A model generated the notes under the pieces. That model saw only the letters and a list, made by a program, of their open reading frames with translations, searched no databases and was not told the origin of the DNA. DNA of 64,000 bases, taken from positions 29,948 to 93,947 of the forward strand of contig NZ_QOLD01000066.1 in NCBI RefSeq assembly GCF_003333305.1, read 5' to 3'. Position numbers and translations under genes: made by a program. Of the stretch, positions 38,757 through 47,341 are shown piece after piece. Within the stretch, counting starts at the first letter, position 1, and every line of letters starts with the position of its first letter. Source of the stretch: Candidatus Colwellia aromaticivorans (GTDB lineage Bacteria; Pseudomonadota; Gammaproteobacteria; Enterobacterales; Alteromonadaceae).

Positions 38757-40067
38757 ATGGTGTTCTCTTTACAACAACCTGAATTATTAGTTATTTTTCT
38801 CATATGTTCATTGTTAGTTTTATTATTAGTGTTGTTATTTGTTGTGAAGCAAAGTACTCAAATAACTAAACTACAATCAACGATTGAGCTTTTTTCAAGT
38901 ACACAAAATAATGTGTTAGCACAATGCTTTGATAAGCAGCAATTACAACTCTCTAGCGTTTTTGAGCAGAAAATGGCTGATTTACGCATTAAGTTATTAA
39001 GAGAGTTGAATAGCCAAAAAGAACAACTTAACCAAACTCTCAGTCATAACCAAAATCAAACGCTTGATCAGTTAATAAGTCACCTAAATAAAACAACGCA
39101 AGCAAATAGAGAAGAGCTGAGTAAGTCGTTAATACAAAGTAGTGAGCAAATGACTAAACGTATTGATGTGCTTACCCAAGCGACAGATAAACGCTTGCAA
39201 GAAATTAGCGGTCAGGTAGAAAAACGTTTAGCAGAAGGTTTTGAAAAAACCACTAAGACCTTTAGCGATATTTTACAGCGATTAGCATTAATTGATGATG
39301 CACAAAAAAAGATCACCGAATTATCAACCAATGTTGTGAGCTTACAAGAAGTATTAAATGATAAACGTTCTCGTGGCGCATTTGGTGAAGTACAATTAAA
39401 CTCCTTGATTCGTAATGTTTTACCAGAGCAAAGTTTTAAACTACAACATACGTTATCAAATGGCAAAATTGCTGATTGCATATTATTTTTGCCACAACCA
39501 ACGGGTAACGTAGTAGTAGATGCAAAATTCCCACTAGAAAACTACCGTAAAATGATGGACTTTGAACAAGCAGACTCTGATAGAAAAGCCGCACAACGCC
39601 AGTTTAAAATTGATATTAAAAAACATATTACTGATATTAGTGATAAATATTTAATTGATAATGAAACGGCTGATGGTGCGATTATGTTTATTCCTGCAGA
39701 AGCTATTTTTGCTGAGATCCATGGTCATCAAAGTGATTTAGTCGATTTTGCCAATAAAAAACGGGTTTGGCTAGCTTCACCTACCACATTAATGGCTATT
39801 TTAACTACCGCACGCTCGGTGTTAAAAGATGAAGCGACTCGAAAACAAATACATATTATTCAAGCACATTTATCTGATTTAGCACAAGATTTTAATCGAT
39901 TCAAAAGTCGTTTTTCTAGCCTAGCTAAACACATAGATCAAGCAGCAGTTGACGTGAAGCAAATTCATACTTCGGCGGATAAAATATCGAGTCGTTTTGA
40001 AAAAATTGAACAAGTTGAACTGCAAGAGCAAGAGCCAGTTGATAATGCTATTTCTACTGTGAGTTAA
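38757..40067 (+). CDS. rmuC: DNA recombination protein RmuC
   Basis: 436 residues from ATG 38757 (a GTG at 38739 is possible; neither has a clear ribosome binding site). One N-terminal transmembrane helix, a long coiled coil (about 40-190), then the RmuC nuclease-like domain with GAFGEVQLNSLIRNVLP, VVDAKFPLENY and IMFIPAEAIFAEI. Loss of RmuC raises inversion frequency at inverted repeats in E. coli, of interest here given the palindromic repeats. Confidence 0.9.
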   Translation: MVFSLQQPELLVIFLICSLLVLLLVLLFVVKQSTQITKLQSTIELFSSTQNNVLAQCFDKQQLQLSSVFEQKMADLRIKLLRELNSQKEQLNQTLSHNQNQTLDQLISHLNKTTQANREELSKSLIQSSEQMTKRIDVLTQATDKRLQEISGQVEKRLAEGFEKTTKTFSDILQRLALIDDAQKKITELSTNVVSLQEVLNDKRSRGAFGEVQLNSLIRNVLPEQSFKLQHTLSNGKIADCILFLPQPTGNVVVDAKFPLENYRKMMDFEQADSDRKAAQRQFKIDIKKHITDISDKYLIDNETADGAIMFIPAEAIFAEIHGHQSDLVDFANKKRVWLASPTTLMAILTTARSVLKDEATRKQIHIIQAHLSDLAQDFNRFKSRFSSLAKHIDQAAVDVKQIHTSADKISSRFEKIEQVELQEQEPVDNAISTVS

Positions 40068-40133
40068 TGACTATCTAACATGACATTGGAAAACGAGGAA
40101 GTTTGGTATACATAGTTTGCTTATTTATTGACT

Positions 40134-41474
40134 TTAAAATGCAACATTAATGAAAACAATTATAAGAAGAATAGGGCAGAAATAGCGTAAATAAAACCCA
40201 AAGGCCTTTAATTTACGATTGTTTTGTAATTGCGCTAAATCGGTAAGCTGATTGCCTCGTTGCCAAACCCAACCCACTACAATGAAATAAAACAGTGACA
40301 TTAAGGGTTGTAAAATGGTGGTAAGTAGCTGAATGACTAAACCAAATAATACATCAAAAAATGCGACTAAAGTCATGCTAGCTACGAATACAGCGGCAGA
40401 TACTAACCAAGTCGCGCGTTTTCGATTTATATTTTTATCCTCAACTAAATAAGACACCGGGACTTCGGTTGATGAAATAGTAGAGGTTAGTGCTGCAATA
40501 GATAATAAAGTAAAAAAACTAAAAGAGACGATTAAACCCACTGAGCCCATAGAAGCAAATAATGAGGGTAAAATTTGAAAAATCAGCTGTCCTTCCCCAA
40601 TTAAATTACCATCACGAAAAACCTCTTGTCCTGCATGTTGAGCGACAAATAAAGCCGGTATGATCAGTAATCCAGCCAAGAAAGCAATAAAAGTATCAAG
40701 GGCGGCAATAGACAATACAAGTTTGCCAATGTCTTGTCCTTTTTTCATATATGAGCCGTATACCATCATGCCGCCAACGCCAATAGAAAGAGAAAAAAAG
40801 GCTTGCCCCATGGCTGAAATAATTAATTTTGGCTCTAATACTTGGTTAAAATCAGGAATTAAATAAAGGGCAACACCTTCTTGTGCGCCATCTTGTTGCA
40901 AAATATAAATAACTAAGCCAATTAGCATTATTAATAAAATAGGCATTAATCGTCCAGACCAACGTTCTATGCCCGCATGAACACCTCGATGAATAATAAA
41001 AGCGCCTAATAACAGAAAAATAGGGGTAAAAATAATATTACGTAAAGTGCTCGACGTTGACAGCCAATTGGCCAAGTCAATAAAGCCAAATAGTTCAGAT
41101 AAGGCACTTAACGCATGCGCTAACATCCAGCCAGCAACAATAGTGTAAAAACTAAGCATCATCATAGCGCCAACTAAACCTATAATGCCGGCGTTACGCC
41201 CGGTATTTTTAAAACGTTCACCACAAGCTTGTATTAGCGCACTTACCGGATTTTTTTGCGCTTGATTGCCAATATAAACCTCAGCATACAATGCAGGGAC
41301 TGCCAGCAATACCGTTACGATAAGGTAGACAAATAAAAAGGCGCCACCACCATTGTTAGCTGCTTGAGTTGGGAATCCCCAAATATTTCCTAATCCAATA
41401 GCAGAGCCTGCCGCAGCTAAAATAAAACCAATACGGGAATGGAATGAGTCACGAGAATTAGTGGGTGATGACAT
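40134..41474 (-). CDS. Sodium-dependent transporter, NSS (SNF) family
   Basis: 446-residue transporter with about eleven helices. The first helix carries the Na+ and substrate motif FILAAAGSAIGLGNIWGFP, typical of LeuT-like neurotransmitter:sodium symporters. SSTEVPVSYLVED corresponds to the later conserved segment. Likely imports amino acids; exact substrate unknown. Convergent with rmuC. Confidence 0.92.
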   Translation of the reverse strand: MSSPTNSRDSFHSRIGFILAAAGSAIGLGNIWGFPTQAANNGGGAFLFVYLIVTVLLAVPALYAEVYIGNQAQKNPVSALIQACGERFKNTGRNAGIIGLVGAMMMLSFYTIVAGWMLAHALSALSELFGFIDLANWLSTSSTLRNIIFTPIFLLLGAFIIHRGVHAGIERWSGRLMPILLIMLIGLVIYILQQDGAQEGVALYLIPDFNQVLEPKLIISAMGQAFFSLSIGVGGMMVYGSYMKKGQDIGKLVLSIAALDTFIAFLAGLLIIPALFVAQHAGQEVFRDGNLIGEGQLIFQILPSLFASMGSVGLIVSFSFFTLLSIAALTSTISSTEVPVSYLVEDKNINRKRATWLVSAAVFVASMTLVAFFDVLFGLVIQLLTTILQPLMSLFYFIVVGWVWQRGNQLTDLAQLQNNRKLKAFGFYLRYFCPILLIIVFINVAF

Positions 41475-41657
41475 AGCGTTTATAATTATTAGGGATAAAT
41501 TTTATAGGTTGTGAGCTTACCGAGTAAAGTTGTCTGAGTAAAGGTGGGAAGGCGAGGTATTAATTATTCGTTTTTGTTACATATTAATGGTGATTTAATT
41601 ACCGTAATTTATGTTATTATCGTGCAAATTTTTTCTGTACTTTTCAAAGAGTTTATT

Positions 41658-42314
41658 ATGCTGCAATTTCAAATCATTCCCGTTACACCTTTTCAACAAA
41701 ATTGTACTTTATTTTGGTGCGATGAAACGATGCAGGCAGCGGTAGTTGATCCCGGTGGCGATATCGAGAGAGTGATTGCAGCTATTGATAAACATCAACT
41801 AACCTTAGCTAAAGTACTTCTTACTCATGCGCATATTGATCACGCTGGCGCAACAGATGCTTTGTCAAAGCATTACAGTGTAGAAATTGAAGGTCCTCAT
41901 AAAGAAGACCAATTCTGGATAGATAGGATTGAAGATCAAAAGCAGCGTTTTGGTTTTGCTCATGCGGAATCATTTTCACCAGACCGATTTTTGAATCAAG
42001 GTGATACGGTTAGTTTTGGCAATATCACTTTAGAAGTCTATTTCTGTCCAGGACATACACCAGGTCATGTGGTTTTTTTCCATCGTGAATCAAAATTAGC
42101 ACAAGTAGGGGATGTTTTATTCCAAGGTTCGATTGGCAGAACTGACTTTCCTCGTGGTGACCATGCAACATTAATAAACTCTATTCGCAATAATCTTTTT
42201 CCTCTTGGAGATGATGTTCGTTTCATTCCTGGTCATGGTCCTATGGGTACGTTTGGTCAAGAGCGACGCAATAATCCGTTTGTTAGTGATTCAGCTGTTG
42301 GTGCAAATAGATAA
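41658..42314 (+). CDS. MBL-fold metallo-hydrolase (YcbL/glyoxalase II-like)
   Basis: 218 residues from ATG 41658. The beta-lactamase-fold motifs are present: THAHIDHAG (HxHxDH) near residue 57, CPGHTPGHVVFF near 130, GDVLFQGSIGRTDFPRGD near 152, and FIPGHGP near 195. Similar to the type I glyoxalase II-like YcbL group. One base separates its stop from the ion channel start, so they are likely co-transcribed. Confidence 0.9.
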   Translation: MLQFQIIPVTPFQQNCTLFWCDETMQAAVVDPGGDIERVIAAIDKHQLTLAKVLLTHAHIDHAGATDALSKHYSVEIEGPHKEDQFWIDRIEDQKQRFGFAHAESFSPDRFLNQGDTVSFGNITLEVYFCPGHTPGHVVFFHRESKLAQVGDVLFQGSIGRTDFPRGDHATLINSIRNNLFPLGDDVRFIPGHGPMGTFGQERRNNPFVSDSAVGANR

Positions 42315-42315
42315 T

Positions 42316-43149
42316 ATGGCTAGTTTTGTTTTTCGTGCGCAGAGACGCCTTAAAAAAATTGATTCAAGTAAAATTTTTCAAGGCATTATTATTGCCGTTA
42401 TTTTATTATCTGCGTTATTGATTGGTGCTAAAACGCATAATTTATCAGCGAATATTGTCGCTGTTTTAGCGTTATTAGACTTAGCAATTACCATTTTTTT
42501 TGTGATAGAAATTGTTATTCGCTATTTAGCTTTTCCCAAGAAAAAGAAATTTTTCCATAGTGGTTGGAACATTTTTGACACGGTAATTGTTATCGGTAGT
42601 TTAATTCCTGCTGGTGGCTCGGGTGTATTGCTGGCACGATTACTACGAGTATTTAGAGTTTTAAGATTAGTGTCTATGGTGCCAGAATTACGCTTGTTAA
42701 TTAATGCTCTGCTCAAAGCTATTCCGCGTATGGGCTATATTGCGTTGTTAATGTTCGTTATTTTTTATATATACGCGGCGATAGGAAGCATGTTCTTTCA
42801 TCAAATTAATGAAGTGCTATGGGGAGATGTATCAATCTCAATGTTAACGTTGTTTAGAGTAGCAACGTTTGAAGATTGGACCGACGTAATGTATGAAACC
42901 ATGACTGTGCATCCTTTAAGTTGGGTTTATTATCTGAGCTTTATCTTTTTAACCGCTTTTATTTTCTTAAATATGATGGTGGGCACTGTACTTGAAGTTA
43001 TGAGTCAAGAACATGAAATTTTCCGTGCAGAACAACATGGCGAAAGTGTTGAGGGAGGGGAGCCAGCTAGTCGTGCTCAAATTGAAAAACTTGAACATGA
43101 GCTAAGTGAAATTAAAGCATTGTTATTAAAGCAATCGAAACCAAATTAG
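42316..43149 (+). CDS. Voltage-gated ion channel family protein
   Basis: 277-residue six-helix channel. S4 contains regularly spaced arginines (LLARLLRVFRVLRLVSM), a pore loop with TLFRVATFEDWTDVMYE corresponds to the NaChBac filter region, S6 ends with FLNMMVGTVLEV, and a C-terminal coiled coil (IEKLEHELSEIKALLL) supports tetramers. The FEDW filter differs from the LESW of well-studied bacterial sodium channels, so ion selectivity is open. Start at ATG 42316; an upstream start would lie in the preceding gene. Confidence 0.88.
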   Translation: MASFVFRAQRRLKKIDSSKIFQGIIIAVILLSALLIGAKTHNLSANIVAVLALLDLAITIFFVIEIVIRYLAFPKKKKFFHSGWNIFDTVIVIGSLIPAGGSGVLLARLLRVFRVLRLVSMVPELRLLINALLKAIPRMGYIALLMFVIFYIYAAIGSMFFHQINEVLWGDVSISMLTLFRVATFEDWTDVMYETMTVHPLSWVYYLSFIFLTAFIFLNMMVGTVLEVMSQEHEIFRAEQHGESVEGGEPASRAQIEKLEHELSEIKALLLKQSKPN

Positions 43150-43213
43150 TGAGTGAAATTATTCATACTGTGGCAAGTGTTTTGATTATCACTTGCGCAG
43201 TAAAGTAGGCACA

Positions 43214-43273
43214 TATACCCGTGACCATTCAAAATGCACTCTGAATCGAGCATTTTGAATGATTACGGGTATA
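43214..43273. repeat. 60-bp palindromic repeat
   Basis: Starts TATACCCGTGACCATTCAAA and ends with its near-inverse, with a centre ACTCTGAATCGAG. Same family as the 263-bp element at 23853-24115. Located between the channel gene and the convergent yaiI-like gene, so it could act as a transcriptional end. Confidence 0.8.
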
Positions 43274-43279
43274 GAATAG

Positions 43280-43741
43280 CTAGGTATTTTGTGACTTTTG
43301 ATAGCGCATTATAATCTTGTCTAAGTGGTTGGCAAACGCTTGTCTATCACCTTGGTTTAACGGTGGAGGTCCACCGGTTTGCACACCACTTGCTCTCATG
43401 GTGTCCATAAAGTCACGAATATTGAGTCGAGACTTTATATTTTCTTTGGTAAATAACTCACCTCGTGGACTTAATACTATACCTAATTTTGTTATCACTT
43501 CATCGGCAAGTGGAATATCTGACGTGATAACCAAATCATTTTCTTCTACGCGTTTTACAATTTCATCATCTGCAATATCAAACCCTGAACTCACTTGCAT
43601 AAAATGAATGACTTTTGATGGTGGTATACGAATATGATGATTTGCCACTAAGGTTGTCGTGATTTTTGTACGTTCGGCCGCTTTAAATAAAATCTCTTTT
43701 ATTACGACGGGACAAGCATCGGCATCAACCCAAATTTTCAT
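43280..43741 (-). CDS. YaiI/YqxD (DUF188) family protein
   Basis: 153 residues from ATG 43741 with GAGAG upstream. [17 protein letters not shown] at the start and [16 protein letters not shown] near the end are the DUF188 hallmarks. PIN-like nuclease fold is suspected; function unknown. Confidence 0.9.
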   Translation of the reverse strand: MKIWVDADACPVVIKEILFKAAERTKITTTLVANHHIRIPPSKVIHFMQVSSGFDIADDEIVKRVEENDLVITSDIPLADEVITKLGIVLSPRGELFTKENIKSRLNIRDFMDTMRASGVQTGGPPPLNQGDRQAFANHLDKIIMRYQKSQNT

Positions 43742-43817
43742 GGTTACTCTCAATATTCATAGTTATCTTTAATAAATGCTATTATGGAGCATCATAACGT
43801 ATTCAGTAGCGATTAAT

Positions 43818-44180
43818 GTGAATAAATTGATAAAACCGCACTATGCTCAAATTTGGCAAACTATTCAGCTTATCCCCCAAGGAAAGGTAGCTTTTTATGG
43901 TCAAATCGCTGATTTAGCCGGTTTACCAGGTAGGGCGCGTTTAGTCGGAAAGGCATTAGGGTGTGTGCCTGAATCGGGTTGGCGAGGGCAGGCAGTTCCT
44001 TGGTATAGAGTAATAAACGCGCAAGGAAAAATTTCTTTTCCTATCGGCAGCGAACATTTTGAAAAGCAAAGGCAGCTTTTACAAGATGAACAAGTGGTGA
44101 TTATCGGCTCAAAGATTAAATTGAAAGAATTTCAGTGGCAGCCAGATCTAGCTGAATTATTATTTTCGCTGGAATTTTAA
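43818..44180 (+). CDS. Alkyltransferase-like protein (MGMT family, ATL)
   Basis: 120 residues from GTG 43818. The MGMT C-terminal fold is present, with the usual PCHRV motif replaced by VPWYRVINAQGKIS, so the alkyl-acceptor Cys is a Trp as in ATL proteins. These bind O6-alkylguanine and flag it for nucleotide excision repair. Divergent from the yaiI-like gene. Confidence 0.88.
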   Translation: MNKLIKPHYAQIWQTIQLIPQGKVAFYGQIADLAGLPGRARLVGKALGCVPESGWRGQAVPWYRVINAQGKISFPIGSEHFEKQRQLLQDEQVVIIGSKIKLKEFQWQPDLAELLFSLEF

Positions 44181-44277
44181 ATATCACTTCATAGCATCCA
44201 TGGTATAAATTTTTCTTGCTAGACTGCATAAAAGTACTTTCACTACAATGCACATGCCTTATCTAAATTTTATGAAA

Positions 44278-44751
44278 TTATTGAATTTCCAATAGAGTTA
44301 CTTCAAAAATAAGCAATGAACCTGGTGCTATTTTTCCTGCGGCGCTATTGCCATAGCCTAATTCTGAAGGAATAAAGAATTTGAATTTATCGCCAACTAC
44401 CATTAATTGAACTCCTTCAGTCCAACCTTTTATCACTTGATTTAAGCCAAAACTGATAGGTTTATCTCGATCTACTGAACTATCAAATACAGTACCATCT
44501 AATAAAGTGCCGTGATAATGCACCATTACTTTTGAGCTGGCGGTTGGATGTTCAGTTCCTTTGCCTCGTTCTAATACTTGATATTGCAACCCTGAAGCAG
44601 TTTCAGATACATCTTCTACTGCTTTGTTCTGTGTTAAAAAAGTTTGACCTATAGCAACATTTTCAAGTGCTGTCGCTGAATTTTTATTATTCGAGTGTCT
44701 CGAGTAAAAGAATACCGCCAATGCAATGATAACCAAAACAACATATTTCAT
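44278..44751 (-). CDS. FKBP-type peptidyl-prolyl isomerase
   Basis: 157 residues with an N-terminal membrane anchor (YVVLVIIALAVFFY) and an FKBP domain at about 50-157: VMVHYHGTLLDGTVFDSS, VIKGWTEGVQLM, GYGNSAAGKIAPGS. Probably periplasmic folding helper tethered to the inner membrane. Confidence 0.92.
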   Translation of the reverse strand: MKYVVLVIIALAVFFYSRHSNNKNSATALENVAIGQTFLTQNKAVEDVSETASGLQYQVLERGKGTEHPTASSKVMVHYHGTLLDGTVFDSSVDRDKPISFGLNQVIKGWTEGVQLMVVGDKFKFFIPSELGYGNSAAGKIAPGSLLIFEVTLLEIQ

Positions 44752-45034
44752 AACTTATCTCATTAATTTATAGAGTTGCGTATTCTAGCATTCGTTTCTT
44801 TAGGTTATATAACTAAATTTAAATTTTGATAGTGTATTTTTATTTTTTGAAGGCCGATAACCTTCAAAGGCTATCTATACACTTATTGTTTTGAATACAA
44901 ATTTAGGAGCTGCCATAAGTCATTATTAATCATGGCTATGCAGTTAACTCAGGATGTAACTGTAGTACGTCAGGTCAATATGCTCCTGCATTGCCTTCTA
45001 AGTAACTCCCTCTAAGTCTATGAATTTAAAGGAG

Positions 45035-46399
45035 TCATTCGCTTGCAATCAACTCCATACCAAACAGCTTAGCTTTATGCTTAAGCTGTTTCAACACCCT
45101 GCTTTTATGAAGCTCGTCATATTCTTCCTGAGATTGCTTTCGGTATTCCGTTTTATTTTTAAGCATTTTATAAAATATCACCGCTAGTTTGCGTGCCGTG
45201 GCACTGATAGCCTTTGGCGCGCCAATTCGTGCTCTTAGTCGCCGATAGAATGCGCCTAAACCAGATCTTGAATTCGATAGCGAAAATGCAGCCATCTTAA
45301 ACGCTTGTTTTGCTCTGTTTTTGGTTTTTATACTTGAGCTGCTTAGTACCTTGCCACCCGATATTTTATTGTTTGGACTCAATCCCAACCAAGAAGTAAA
45401 ACGGTTTTCGGTTGCCCACTTCGACATATCAATGCCTGTCTCGGCAATAATTTTCAGTAAACCATGCTCTTCCATACCATCAATAGCGGTCAGATCTACC
45501 CCACACAACTCATATAAATTGATACTGGCATCAAAGCGCAAGGCATTGGAATTACATTTTTTGCGCTTTTTTTGTGCTGGTCTCTCACTTGCATCAGCCT
45601 GTGTGCGCAATGTACTTAAATACTGGCAAATAACGTGATCACATTCGTCTAACATTGCATTGTAAAAGTCATAAAGTTCAACGGACTGCTTTAAAGCAAA
45701 CAAATGCTCATCTCGATAATTCCCTACTAAAGACTTAGCAATAATTTCAGCGCTATTTTTACAGCGGCAATCTCGGTTTTTAGCCAACTCTTTTGGATCT
45801 CGAATGCCAGATAAGATATCTCTAATGATAGCCATACCTGTTTGACTGGTTATATCAGACACCACATTATCCAATAATACATTCATCAGTCTAAGGGCTT
45901 TTTGCATGTGTTGGATTTTGCTGGCTAAATGAGAAACTATTGTCTCTCTTTGGCGCATATAAGCACGCAAGCTCACATAGTCATCTTCTGGTCTGAAAGC
46001 GCCATGAAGTAGGCCGTAAGTATGTAATTGCTGTAACCACTGACAATCTTTTACATCTGTTTTACGACCCGTAACATTTTTTACATGACGCGCATTCACT
46101 AAAATAACTTTTAACCCTCTGCTTTCTAAAATTTCAAATGCAGGGATCCAATAAACGCCCGTGGACTCCATGGCGACTGTGGTGATACCAATTTTCACTA
46201 GCCAATCCGCCATCGCTTCAAGATCAGGGGTGAAGCAGCCAAATTTTTTCACTGAGTCTTCATCCAACGAGGGCGGCACGGCAACATAGTGTTCACGTGA
46301 GCCAATATCTATGCCCGCAGCATACAAATTGACGTGCTCTAAATGCTGCTGCAATCTTTTTTTGTGAGTGTTAGTGCGATTTTTTTTGCCTTTCATCAT
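45035..46399 (-). CDS. IS110 family transposase
   Basis: 454 residues from ATG 46399 (GGAGA 5 nt upstream). The N-terminal RuvC-like DEDD domain shows GIDIGSREHYVAVP, AMESTGVYWIPAFEIL and GRKTDVKDCQWLQQL. The C-terminal Tnp domain includes TSWLGLSPNNKISGGKVL with the catalytic Ser region SSSS. Full-length and undamaged, so the element may be active. Confidence 0.93.
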   Translation of the reverse strand: MMKGKKNRTNTHKKRLQQHLEHVNLYAAGIDIGSREHYVAVPPSLDEDSVKKFGCFTPDLEAMADWLVKIGITTVAMESTGVYWIPAFEILESRGLKVILVNARHVKNVTGRKTDVKDCQWLQQLHTYGLLHGAFRPEDDYVSLRAYMRQRETIVSHLASKIQHMQKALRLMNVLLDNVVSDITSQTGMAIIRDILSGIRDPKELAKNRDCRCKNSAEIIAKSLVGNYRDEHLFALKQSVELYDFYNAMLDECDHVICQYLSTLRTQADASERPAQKKRKKCNSNALRFDASINLYELCGVDLTAIDGMEEHGLLKIIAETGIDMSKWATENRFTSWLGLSPNNKISGGKVLSSSSIKTKNRAKQAFKMAAFSLSNSRSGLGAFYRRLRARIGAPKAISATARKLAVIFYKMLKNKTEYRKQSQEEYDELHKSRVLKQLKHKAKLFGMELIASE

Positions 46400-46590
46400 A
46401 TATTCTCCCATGCTAATAAAGCATGCTTGAACATCGGATAATCAATAAAACGGCATTCTTCTAAGCGGGATCGCAATTGCGTCACCAATGATGGGGTCGC
46501 TTATCCGAGCCTACGCTTCTACGCGGGCTTTATGGCACCAGTGATAGTTCAGGCTTTTTGTTCAAGTATGCACCTAAAGCATAGCTGAGC
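46400..46590 (-). ncRNA. Candidate IS110 bridge RNA region
   Basis: In IS110-group elements the non-coding end upstream of the transposase encodes a bridge RNA that pairs with donor and target DNA. Here the 190 nt 5' of the gene contain inverted segments such as GCATGCTTTATTAGCATG near the start codon (46416-46433) and others at 46468-46560. I did not identify the two guide loops. Confidence 0.4.
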
Positions 46591-46693
46591 CACACAAAGT
46601 TACTGGTAGGTGGTTAGGGCGTAGCCGTTGAGGTGCTTCTAAGTAACATAAAGTTAAGATGTTGATTTTTAAGTAAACATAAAACTGGAACAC

Positions 46694-46821
46694 CGTCATT
46701 TCCGAAGTCTCTGATCGGAAATCCATAGTGTTTAAAAACTGGATCCTCGATTCAGCTTTGTGGTTCCAGACCAAAGCTAAGTACCTACGTCCTGTAGGCA
46801 AAAACACCACGAGGATGACGA
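46694..46821 (+). repeat. Dispersed cloverleaf repeat
   Basis: Hairpin ATTTCCGA / TCGGAAAT with loop AGTCTCTGA (46698-46722), outer stem ATCCTCG / CGAGGAT, hairpin AGCTTTG / CAAAGCT (46754-46778), hairpin CCTAC / GTAGG. Preceded at 46600 by a motif (GTTACTGGTAGGTGGTTAG) that recurs in variant form at 46851. Confidence 0.8.
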
Positions 46822-46909
46822 CGTAAATTTTTGGTGTATGCTTATAGCAATGTTACTAGTAGATGGTTGGGGCGTAGCCGCTGTTTTGCTAATAAACTAC
46901 ATCCATGTA

Positions 46910-47040
46910 GCGTATCTTCGAAGTATCTGATCGAAGATCTATTGCGCTTAATACACTAGATCCCCGATTCAGCTTTGTAGTTCCAGACCAAAGCTAAGTA
47001 CCTACATCCATCTAGGCAAAGAAATCACGGAGATGACGAT
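46910..47040 (+). repeat. Dispersed cloverleaf repeat, second local copy
   Basis: Same layout: ATCTTCGA / TCGAAGAT with loop AGTATCTGA (46914-46938), AGCTTTG / CAAAGCT with loop TAGTTCCAGAC (46971-46995), CCTA / TAGG. The first stem differs from the 46694 copy at paired positions. Confidence 0.8.
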
Positions 47041-47341
47041 CCTGAACCAACTACATAGGCATGTTATTAATTGAGATGAAGTTACAGATCAATACTTCAA
47101 AATTTATTATAATAACAGTCGTTCAAACGCACTATAAAGGTGCTTACGAGAGAGAATAAGTATCAAATCATACTTTTATGAAATGTAGTGTTATACATTG
47201 TTTTTAAGTTATTGAATTTGTTTTATTAGTTATATCTATTTGAGAGGTGTTATTGTGTTTTTCTGGTCTGTAATGTGCATAGTACTGATGAGTTGTTTTT
47301 TTATTTTTTAATGTACATTTTAGTTTTTCCTAAGGATTTAT
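47041..47341. other. Intergenic region upstream of the Kef-type antiporter
   Basis: About 300 bp, AT-rich, should contain the antiporter promoter. No gene or clear regulatory site recognised. Confidence 0.4.

Larger units (their letters stand above)
45030..46590 (-). mobile_element. IS110-family insertion sequence (ends not resolved)
   Basis: Contains a full-length IS110 transposase gene and about 190 bp of 5' non-coding sequence with strong secondary structure, as expected for this family. IS110 elements lack terminal inverted repeats, so precise borders cannot be set by eye. The element adjoins two copies of the dispersed cloverleaf repeat. Confidence 0.7.
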
